The notes under the pieces are model-generated. The model did no database searches. It was given only the letters and a program-made list of their open reading frames with translations, and was not told the DNA's origin. Position numbers and translations under genes: made by a program. From contig JADKGY010000029.1 in assembly GCA_016722045.1 (NCBI GenBank), positions 372,001 to 436,000 of the forward strand: DNA of 64,000 nt, written 5' to 3'. This DNA comes from Candidatus Opimibacter skivensis (GTDB taxonomy: Bacteria; Bacteroidota; Bacteroidia; Chitinophagales; Saprospiraceae). Positions 28,480 through 35,933 of the stretch are shown here, one piece after another. Positions within the stretch are counted from its first letter, which is position 1, and each line of letters starts with the position of its first letter.

Positions 28480-29105
28480 GTAAGTTGACATCTGCGTTTA
28501 TTCTCCTTTGCTTCATTCCATTTTTGTTTCTAAGTGCAGGTTGTAAAAGAGAAAATAAAGCCTTACCCATTCTCGGCAATCAGGATGTAGTGAATGGAGA
28601 CACAATACGTCATATTGTGCCTGATTATCTCCTGACTGACCAGGACAGCCAGCAAATACGAATATCAGGATACGGCAATAAAATCTTCCTCGCCGATTTC
28701 TTTTTTATTTCATGCCCCAGTATTTGTCCAAAAGTGCAGAAACAGATGCTGAGGCTTTACGACAAATATAAAGATGACAATAGGGTCATGCTTTTGTCCC
28801 ACACTATCGATCAACGACATGATTCTGTGACGGTGCTGCACAGGTATGCACAGAATCTGGGTATTGATACAGGGAAGTGGAAGTTTCTGACTGCTGAAAA
28901 GGATTCTATTTTCTACCTCGCAGACCAATATTTTGTAAGTGTAGTGGATGACCCTTCGGCACCTAAAGGTTTTGATCACAGCGGAAGAATCATCCTGCTT
29001 GATAAAAACAGGCATGTGCGCGGATTTTGTGAGGGTACTGACCCGGAATCCGTTACCGCCTTTTTTTCAACAGTGGATAGGCTGCTTGCAGAAGAATATA
29101 AATAG
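28476..29105 (+). CDS. Sco1/SenC family copper chaperone/thioredoxin-like lipoprotein
   Basis: Sco proteins deliver copper to the CuA site of cytochrome c oxidase or act as periplasmic thiol-disulfide proteins. From the ATG at 28476 (ATGA overlap with the upstream stop; the frame is open from 28455), the 209-residue product has a lipobox LSAGC (Cys23). The metal/redox motif is SCPSICP (Cys80, Cys84) and the distal His ligand is His168 in FDHSGRIILLD. All three copper ligands are present. It sits between a helical lipoprotein and a cytochrome c lipoprotein, which supports a role in respiratory-chain maturation. Confidence 0.9.
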   Translation: MSKLTSAFILLCFIPFLFLSAGCKRENKALPILGNQDVVNGDTIRHIVPDYLLTDQDSQQIRISGYGNKIFLADFFFISCPSICPKVQKQMLRLYDKYKDDNRVMLLSHTIDQRHDSVTVLHRYAQNLGIDTGKWKFLTAEKDSIFYLADQYFVSVVDDPSAPKGFDHSGRIILLDKNRHVRGFCEGTDPESVTAFFSTVDRLLAEEYK

Positions 29106-29131
29106 CTCATTAAGCATTTAATTGAACTTTA

Positions 29132-29527
29132 TTGTACTTGTTTATCCGTCGTTTTCTCTACATCGCACTTCTTGTGTCTGTGAGTACATCTTGTCAAACC
29201 AATCCTTACAGGCAGGGACATGAGCTTTATAAAATTAACTGCGAAAGCTGCCATATGGAAGATGGTAGTGGCCTGGCAAAATTGATCCCATCCTTAAAAT
29301 CCTCAGGTCTATTCCGCTCTACTCCTGAATGCCTCATATGCCTGATCCGTCATGGGCTAGATAAAAATCAGCTCACAGGTCAGCAAATGCCTGCGAATAA
29401 AAGGCTAAATGACGTAGAACTGGCTAATCTGGTCAATTATTTGAGACAGGAATACGCTTCAATCACAATAGCCGTTACAACTGAGGAGGTTAATGCCTGT
29501 CTCGCTAATTGCAAAGATGAAGAATAG
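29132..29527 (+). CDS. Cytochrome c lipoprotein with extra cysteine pairs
   Basis: 131 residues. A lipoprotein-type N-terminus (Cys21 in STSCQ) is followed by one class I cytochrome c domain with heme-binding CESCH (37-41) and likely axial Met86 (QQMPANKRL). Two further Cys pairs are unusual: ECLIC (Cys67, Cys70) and a C-terminal ACLANC (Cys123, Cys127). No ATG is available; the start is TTG 29132 or TTG 29138. It lies 26 nt behind the Sco gene in the same operon and is a plausible electron carrier anchored to a membrane. Confidence 0.82.
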   Translation: MYLFIRRFLYIALLVSVSTSCQTNPYRQGHELYKINCESCHMEDGSGLAKLIPSLKSSGLFRSTPECLICLIRHGLDKNQLTGQQMPANKRLNDVELANLVNYLRQEYASITIAVTTEEVNACLANCKDEE

Positions 29528-29586
29528 GGCCAAGAGACCTGTCTAAAAAAGATTATTTTTACCGTTCTTAGAAAAGTGCTCATTCT

Positions 29587-32031
29587 ATGTCAATAAAAAT
29601 GGCAATACCCACCTTTACCAGATTCATCCTTACCTGTGTGCTTTTGGGCACACTGACACTTTTGCAGGGACAATCCTTGCTGACCGCCTCATTGAACACT
29701 CCGGGTGGTGCAGGTATCCTATCGGAAAAGTGCGGGGGTCCATATCAACTGATCATCAGACGCAGCCCCATCAATCAGGACACTACCCTCATCTTTATCA
29801 GCGACCTTGGTGTTGCTCAGGCAGGTGTGGACTATAATTTCCCTCCCGGATCATTTCCTATCACTATGCTTCCTAAGGATACTGTAAAGGTTATTCCTGT
29901 TAATGTAGTCAATGATGCCTTGGTTGAGGGCTTAGAGAGTTTAATATGGGAGATAGCTTACCTGGCCGGAACAAATTCGGGCACAATAAACCTGGAAACT
30001 TCCATTACTGATTCATATTCAGTGAGTATAAATAGTCCTACAGATACGATCAAATGGTGCAGGGATATTCCTTACGTGTTGTTGGCGACTTCAGATGCTG
30101 AAATTCATTGGTCACCTTCTGATGAATTCATCGATTCAACAGGCAAGGCTGCAACCGTAAAGCCACAGGAGTCAGGATGGTATTATGCAACGGTCGGAAG
30201 CAAAACATGTGGGGCTAAAGACAGTGTATATTTCAATCTTGCGATTGTCGATATCACAAATCCAGATACAGTCTTTATCTGTAAAGATGGCCAGGGCGCA
30301 ATTCTGCATGGTACTCTGGAAGGGCTTGCGACCGATTTCAAATGGATACCTACAGACTCATTAAGCAATCCGAATTCGCTAAATCCTGTGGCCAAACCAA
30401 TCGTAACGACAACCTACTTACTCCAATCAAATATTGGAGTGTGTACAGCATTTGATCGTGTGGTCGTCAGAGTTGATTCACTTCCGGAAGATATGCATAT
30501 TGATATAGCTCCTTTCAAAGACCATTACTGTGCTGGTGAAAAGGTGGCGCTTTTTTCTCCATCGTTTGATTCGCTTGATTTTCCAGATATAACTTTCAAT
30601 TGGATACCTTATACTAACGGCACATTCGACTCTCCCAATGGCATCTTAAATGCAGCATTAACACTACAGGATACAACCTTGTATATCCGTGAAAATTTTA
30701 ACAATGCATGCAGAAGCTCTGATTCCATACTGATCAAAGTAGTGCCATCATCGGTACCGATTTCTGTAAGTGATACTACATTATGTCCTGGAGAATCATT
30801 CAATGTCGTGATCCTTTCTAACCAGGTCACAGAGCCCGAATGGACTCCTGAAGAAGGCCTTAGCTGTACAAAATGTCTTAATCCTCATGTTACGGTCATA
30901 GGCGCTCCCGGCTCATCCCAAGCCTATCAGTTTTCAGGAAAAATACTGGAATGTCCAGTAGGTGCTAATTTGAATATTAGAATACCGCCTATAGAGATAA
31001 TAAATCTTTCGGCTGATCAGGTAGTTTGTGGTGGTGATATCGTGCCCATTACGATCCTCAATCCTGATGGATTATTGAATTTCAACTGGTCAATCGATTT
31101 TGGTAGCGCTTCTTTAAGTTGCAACACATGTATTAATCCTTCAGTGACTATCAATGCGGATGGTACAGTGAACGTATTGGTCTCCGCTATGGTTACCGAT
31201 CCTAAACAATTCTGTGGTGCTCAGGGATTCATCCAATTATCTCCCGGACAACAATTGCAGGTGAACGGACCAGCAATAGGAGCATGTCTCGGTGGAACTG
31301 CTGTGGCGGATACCGGCAATCCCGACTATACTGATATTACATGGGATGTCACCAGCGGACAGTTATCACTTAGCTGCACAACTTGCCCTAACCCAACTGT
31401 CACTGTGAATTCTCCCGGAATGATTCGTTTTTTTGCCGAGTCCAGTGATCCTAATGTCTGCAAAGTAATAGGTGCAGTATCCGTATTCATTTTTCCCAGA
31501 GATGCTTCGAATTTATTGATTACGCCTGATCCGGCTACCGGCATAGGACAAGGAGCCGATGTCATGGCTTCATTAAATTATTCTCCACCACCGTCATCTG
31601 TGACGTGGACAGTAAATGGTGTATCTCTTCCGACCACGACTACGACGATTACGTTCAATGCAAGCAATGAAATAAATTTCGTCGAGGCATCTTTCATCAA
31701 CTCCAAAGGTTGTGAGCAAATCGATACCATATCCTTTCATACTGTGCCTCCAGATTATAAAATACCCAATGCTTTCACCCCGGATAATGGTGATGACAGG
31801 AATGATGTATTCAGGATAATCATCAATGGCAATATTCAAGTCGCCGATTTTATGATATTCAATCGGTGGGGTCAGCTTGTATATAAAGCAGCAGATAATG
31901 ATTTGACAGGATGGGACGGCAGATTCAAAGATCAACCGGCTGCTTCCGATACCTATGTTTATAAAGCTACTTTAAGGTTTCCTGATGGCAAGTCTAAACT
32001 GGTAAAGGGAGATGTTATACTGCTGAGGTAA
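29587..32031 (+). CDS. T9SS-exported protein with Calx-beta-like and Ig-like repeats
   Basis: 814 residues with a signal peptide (about 1-29). The first domain (about 35-145; SDLGVAQAGVDYNFPPGSF, VNVVNDALVEGLESLIWEI) looks like a Calx-beta calcium-binding repeat. Several Ig-like segments follow with a recurring LSCxxCxNPxVTV motif (for example LSCNTCINPSVTI, LSCTTCPNPTVTV). The C-terminal domain from about 727 (NAFTPDNGDDRNDVF, IFNRWGQLVY, GWDG, GDVILLR) is the type B T9SS sorting signal. Expected at the cell surface; adhesive or structural role inferred. It follows the cytochrome gene by 59 nt but is functionally unrelated. Confidence 0.92.
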   Translation: MSIKMAIPTFTRFILTCVLLGTLTLLQGQSLLTASLNTPGGAGILSEKCGGPYQLIIRRSPINQDTTLIFISDLGVAQAGVDYNFPPGSFPITMLPKDTVKVIPVNVVNDALVEGLESLIWEIAYLAGTNSGTINLETSITDSYSVSINSPTDTIKWCRDIPYVLLATSDAEIHWSPSDEFIDSTGKAATVKPQESGWYYATVGSKTCGAKDSVYFNLAIVDITNPDTVFICKDGQGAILHGTLEGLATDFKWIPTDSLSNPNSLNPVAKPIVTTTYLLQSNIGVCTAFDRVVVRVDSLPEDMHIDIAPFKDHYCAGEKVALFSPSFDSLDFPDITFNWIPYTNGTFDSPNGILNAALTLQDTTLYIRENFNNACRSSDSILIKVVPSSVPISVSDTTLCPGESFNVVILSNQVTEPEWTPEEGLSCTKCLNPHVTVIGAPGSSQAYQFSGKILECPVGANLNIRIPPIEIINLSADQVVCGGDIVPITILNPDGLLNFNWSIDFGSASLSCNTCINPSVTINADGTVNVLVSAMVTDPKQFCGAQGFIQLSPGQQLQVNGPAIGACLGGTAVADTGNPDYTDITWDVTSGQLSLSCTTCPNPTVTVNSPGMIRFFAESSDPNVCKVIGAVSVFIFPRDASNLLITPDPATGIGQGADVMASLNYSPPPSSVTWTVNGVSLPTTTTTITFNASNEINFVEASFINSKGCEQIDTISFHTVPPDYKIPNAFTPDNGDDRNDVFRIIINGNIQVADFMIFNRWGQLVYKAADNDLTGWDGRFKDQPAASDTYVYKATLRFPDGKSKLVKGDVILLR

Positions 32032-32116
32032 GACAGTTGTCATTTTCTATTTCAGATGTTTCATTCTTAATTCATTCCATCGTCACTTGTTAAGAAGTGA
32101 GCAAATAATATTATAA

Positions 32117-33781
32117 ATGTGCTCAATTGTTGGAATTCTAAATATCAGCGCTGATCACCAGGAATTGCGTCGAAGGGCTTTGCATATGAGCAAATCGCTA
32201 CGGCATCGTGGACCTGACTGGAGCGGAATCTATGATCATGATCATGCTATCCTTGCCCATGAACGGCTATCCATCGTCGATATTAATACAGGCGCACAGC
32301 CACTTCTGAATATTGAGCAAACGCACATCCTGGCTGTCAATGGGGAAATCTATAATCACAAAGAGTTAGAACAAAACCTCACGGTAAATTTTCAATTTCA
32401 GACAAAGTCAGATTGCGAAATTATCCTGGCGAAATACCTTGAGAAGGGGACCGCATTTCTTGATGAGTTACAGGGGATGTTTGCTTTTGTGCTTTATGAT
32501 AAATCTAAAAACGAATGGCTGATCGGCCGTGATCATATGGGTATCATTCCATTGTATACGGGATATGATGAATCAGGCAATCTATATGTGGCTTCTGAAT
32601 TGAAAGCACTTGTTCATTATTGCAAGACGATCACAGAATTTCCTCCGGGTCATTATTGGTCGAGTACGGATGCATCTCCAGTGAAATATTATGATCGTGA
32701 TTGGATGTCCTACGAAGCTGTAAAAAATAATACAAGCGACATCGATACTTTAAGAGATGCCCTTGAGATGAGCGTGCGCAGTCACCTGATGACGGACGTT
32801 CCTTATGGTGTACTATTGTCAGGAGGATTGGATTCTTCTATTATTGCTGCAGTTGCAAAACATTTTGTCAAGAAGAGAATAGAAGATGATGACCTTTCTG
32901 AAGCATGGTGGCCACAGCTTCATTCATTTGCCATAGGACTTAAAGATTCTACGGACCTGATCGCTGCAAAAAAAGTAGCCGATTATATCGGAACAATTCA
33001 TCACGAAATGAATTTCACCATCCAGGAAGGAATCGATGCCCTTTCGGATGTGATTTACCATCTTGAAACATTTGATGTCACTACTGTTCGGGCTTCTACC
33101 CCGATGTACCTGATGGCGCGACGCATAAAAGCCATGGGCATCAAGATGGTGCTTTCAGGAGAGGGGTCTGATGAAATTTTTGGAGGCTACCTATATTTTC
33201 ATAAAGCACCAGATCCTAAAGAATTTCACGAGGAGACTGTACGAAAACTGAAGAGCCTTCATCTCTATGATTGCCTGCGTGCGAATAAATCCATGGCTGC
33301 ATGGGGAGTTGAAGCCAGAGTACCTTTCCTTGACAAAGTATTTATGGATGTGGCCATGCGTCTGAATCCAAAAGATAAAATGGCGGGTAATGGAAAAATC
33401 GAAAAACATATTCTTCGAAAAGCATTCGAAGAATATCTCCCACCTGAAATCGCCTGGAGACAAAAGGAACAATTTTCTGATGGCGTCGGCTATTCATGGA
33501 TTGATAGCCTGAAAGAACTTGCAAATCAGAAAATTTCTGACCAACAGATGGCGAATGCTAAATTCAGATTTCCTGTCAATACGCCTGCCACAAAAGAAGC
33601 CTACCATTATCGTGAGCTATTTGAATCTCATTTCCCATATCCTTCTGCTATTGATTGTATCCCTGGTGGTCCGTCAGTAGCCTGTAGTACACCACAGGCA
33701 ATCTTGTGGGACAAATCACTCAGTGAGATCACAGATCCTTCAGGCAGGTCCGTCAGATCTGTTCACAATCAGTCTTATTAG
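32117..33781 (+). CDS. asnB: Asparagine synthetase B, glutamine-hydrolysing
   Basis: AsnB makes asparagine from aspartate, ATP and glutamine. The 554 residues match the E. coli enzyme. The N-terminal Ntn amidase domain starts MCSIVGI with Cys2 as nucleophile after Met removal, and has RGPDWSGIY, NGEIYNH and the SDCEII loop. The synthetase domain has the ATP-binding LLSGGLDSSIIA, STPMYLMARRIK and VLSGEGSDEIFGGY. The C-terminus (PSGRSVRSVHNQSY) resembles the AsnB tail. No promoter box was found. It is a single-gene unit, convergent with the thioesterase. Confidence 0.95.
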   Translation: MCSIVGILNISADHQELRRRALHMSKSLRHRGPDWSGIYDHDHAILAHERLSIVDINTGAQPLLNIEQTHILAVNGEIYNHKELEQNLTVNFQFQTKSDCEIILAKYLEKGTAFLDELQGMFAFVLYDKSKNEWLIGRDHMGIIPLYTGYDESGNLYVASELKALVHYCKTITEFPPGHYWSSTDASPVKYYDRDWMSYEAVKNNTSDIDTLRDALEMSVRSHLMTDVPYGVLLSGGLDSSIIAAVAKHFVKKRIEDDDLSEAWWPQLHSFAIGLKDSTDLIAAKKVADYIGTIHHEMNFTIQEGIDALSDVIYHLETFDVTTVRASTPMYLMARRIKAMGIKMVLSGEGSDEIFGGYLYFHKAPDPKEFHEETVRKLKSLHLYDCLRANKSMAAWGVEARVPFLDKVFMDVAMRLNPKDKMAGNGKIEKHILRKAFEEYLPPEIAWRQKEQFSDGVGYSWIDSLKELANQKISDQQMANAKFRFPVNTPATKEAYHYRELFESHFPYPSAIDCIPGGPSVACSTPQAILWDKSLSEITDPSGRSVRSVHNQSY

Positions 33782-33814
33782 TGAATTAGAATTATAACTA
33801 AAAGTCTATTCGCC

Positions 33815-34360
33815 TTATTTGCCTTCCAGATTTTCTATTTGCATGAAGAGTGCTTTCACTTCAGTCGCTTCTTCTGGTTTCATTCTTCCTGCTAAGATGA
33901 GACGTACTTCTCTTCTTCTTCCTGCGCCATCAAAAAGAATCTTTTCTTCGGGTGTTTCAGGAATTACATGTGGTACTTTTCGTGGACGTGACGTCCTTGC
34001 GTCCAATGCCACGAACGTCATATATGCATGATTGGACTTTTCAAGGTCAGCTCCAAAAGCGGATGTCGTAAAGACTTCAAGATAAAGTTCGACTGATGTA
34101 TGAAATGCCCGGGTGACCTGTGCTTTTATTGTAATGACATCACCTAATCGGATAGGTTTTGAAAATGAAACACTATCTACGGAAGCTGTCACGACATGTG
34201 CTCCACAATGCCTTGCTCCACAGATACCTCCTGCAATATCCATCCATCGCATAAGGTTTCCTCCCATTAAATTGCCTAAAGGATTAGTATCATTCGGCAT
34301 GATCAATTCAGTCATCGTAGTCCGGCTATAACTAGGCGGACGTTCATCAGGTATATTCAT
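33815..34360 (-). CDS. Acyl-CoA thioesterase (hotdog fold)
   Basis: 181 residues similar to the YciA/BACH-type hotdog thioesterases: TELIMPNDTNPLGNLMGGNLMRWMDIAGG (helix with the catalytic Asp region), VTASVDSVSFSKPIRLGDVI and HAYMTFVALD. These hydrolyse acyl-CoA to free fatty acid and CoA. It is the third gene of the lipB-hypothetical-thioesterase unit, 15 nt after the preceding stop. The fatty-acyl theme fits lipB but no direct pathway link is shown. Confidence 0.88.
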   Translation of the reverse strand: MNIPDERPPSYSRTTMTELIMPNDTNPLGNLMGGNLMRWMDIAGGICGARHCGAHVVTASVDSVSFSKPIRLGDVITIKAQVTRAFHTSVELYLEVFTTSAFGADLEKSNHAYMTFVALDARTSRPRKVPHVIPETPEEKILFDGAGRRREVRLILAGRMKPEEATEVKALFMQIENLEGK

Positions 34361-34375
34361 CTTACGACTATATTA

Positions 34376-34969
34376 TTATTCTGTACGGACAAGAGCATCC
34401 ATCACCGGAGCAGGAAAAAGAGATTCCATCAATACCATTTGATCTTTGTTGATTTCAATAAGATACCATTGTGTATTATTCTGAATAGCTATCATTGAGA
34501 TCGTCACGAGGATAGTATACGTTTTACCCGCATCATCCCATTTTACATTTTCTTTTCCGTAGGATGTCTGAAATTGTTCAGTCATTCCGCTTATTGCCTT
34601 AGGTGCATCATATATGCTTCCTTCATTGATTTTCACAGTCAGATTGCCGGTATATTCTACTTTCACAAAAGTTTCATTTCCTTCGACAATAGGTTCTGAA
34701 GATGACTTAAACTTTATGTTGCTTCTGGTGAACGACAATCCATCCTGTTCCATGCTTGTCATGAGATCAATGAGATCCTGCTTTGGAACCTGGGTGAATA
34801 ATTTGGGATACATGAGATCAAAAGCCTGATCCCATTTTTTTTGATTCGACAATTCAACAAAAGAATTAAACTTAAGCTGAATATCAGGATTGAATTTTGA
34901 CTGTGCTGTCAACGAAACAGTCATCAGAAATGCTGCAACCGCGATAAAGAATTTAGTCATAGACATCAT
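34376..34969 (-). CDS. Exported protein of unknown function between lipB and a thioesterase
   Basis: 197 residues with a signal peptide (MTKFFIAVAAFLMTVSLTAQ). The mature part begins with a helical segment (FNSFVELSNQKKWDQAFDLMYPKLFT) and continues as mostly beta-strand (VKVEYTGNLTVKI, YTILVTISMIAIQNNTQWYLIEI). This helix-then-curved-sheet order would suit a small NTF2/cystatin-like domain, but I do not recognise a family. The start overlaps the lipB stop (ATGA at 34966-34969), so it is translationally coupled to lipB; ATG 34960 is an alternative. Confidence 0.75.
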   Translation of the reverse strand: MMSMTKFFIAVAAFLMTVSLTAQSKFNPDIQLKFNSFVELSNQKKWDQAFDLMYPKLFTQVPKQDLIDLMTSMEQDGLSFTRSNIKFKSSSEPIVEGNETFVKVEYTGNLTVKINEGSIYDAPKAISGMTEQFQTSYGKENVKWDDAGKTYTILVTISMIAIQNNTQWYLIEINKDQMVLMESLFPAPVMDALVRTE

Positions 34970-35721
34970 GCGTTATTTAAAATAGTATATTCTCTGGTAA
35001 TATCGATTGGAGGGGAAGCAATGTCAAGATTAAAAACGAGACCAAACTCGCGAGTAACCTCTTGCTTGATACGCTGCAAATCTAAGGTTTTCCCAAGGAG
35101 GCTGCTTAATGAACAAACGCTTTTGTCCGGGTCAGCTATTCCGCATGGGATAATGTGGTCAAAATAAGACAAATCTGTGTTGACATTAAATGCAAAACCA
35201 TGCATCGTCACCCATCTGCTCAAATGAACACCGATAGCGCAAATCTTCCTGGCTTCAGTATCAGAATTCTGATTATTGACCCAAACTCCTGTATATGAAG
35301 GATTTAATGAGCCTTCAATCCCATAAATTCTTAGCACATTGATGATGACCTGTTCAAGGCTGCGGACATACCTATGGACATCCGTAAAAATTAAATCCAA
35401 GTCCAGGATCGGATAGCCTACGAGTTGTCCGGGCCCATGAAAGGTGATGTCTCCTCCCCTATTGATTTTAAAATATTCAATCTGGTATTCTGACAACTCA
35501 TGGTTATTGATCCTTAGATTTTCTTCAGATCCACTTTTACCTAAAGTGAAAACGGGGGGATGCTCGCAAAGCAGGAGATAATGATGTTGTACAATTGGAT
35601 AACCCGCTCTTTTATTGTCAATCAGCTCTTTATGTAATCTTGTCTGAAGATCCCACGCCTCCTTATAAGGCATAAGCCCAAGATCAAGCACTTTCAATAA
35701 CCCTCCAACGGCTTCGTTCAT
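34966..35721 (-). CDS. lipB: Octanoyl-ACP:protein octanoyltransferase
   Basis: LipB moves octanoyl groups from acyl carrier protein to the lipoyl domains of 2-oxoacid dehydrogenases and the glycine cleavage H protein. The substrate motif RGGDITFHGPGQLVGYPI, the Lys in RKICAIGV and the acyl-thioester Cys in IIPCGI are present. The frame opens at 35739, but the TACCTTTG promoter box lies inside that extension, so ATG 35721 (251 aa) is chosen. The box ends only 4 nt before this ATG, suggesting a leaderless or near-leaderless transcript. LipA is not nearby. Confidence 0.93.
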   Translation of the reverse strand: MNEAVGGLLKVLDLGLMPYKEAWDLQTRLHKELIDNKRAGYPIVQHHYLLLCEHPPVFTLGKSGSEENLRINNHELSEYQIEYFKINRGGDITFHGPGQLVGYPILDLDLIFTDVHRYVRSLEQVIINVLRIYGIEGSLNPSYTGVWVNNQNSDTEARKICAIGVHLSRWVTMHGFAFNVNTDLSYFDHIIPCGIADPDKSVCSLSSLLGKTLDLQRIKQEVTREFGLVFNLDIASPPIDITREYTILNNA

Positions 35722-35725
35722 AATG

Positions 35726-35733
35726 CAAAGGTA
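35726..35733 (-). promoter_or_regulatory. TAnnTTTG promoter box (TACCTTTG) directly before lipB
   Basis: An exact match on the minus strand with only 4 nt between box and ATG 35721. Transcription would then start at or next to the start codon. Confidence 0.55.
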
Positions 35734-35933
35734 AACCATCCGCTAAACGATTGAAATGGCATAATTCGTTCACGATGCCTGTCAGATAGCAGATTAAGTC
35801 ATAACTTTAGGTTACCAACCACCTCTTTAGGATATCTCCTCGTCAATTTCAGGCTTATCGTGGCATCGTATTTGTTCATAAAACAATGAGATGTAACGAC
35901 ATCTCTTCATTTTTCATTTAAATCATTAACCCT

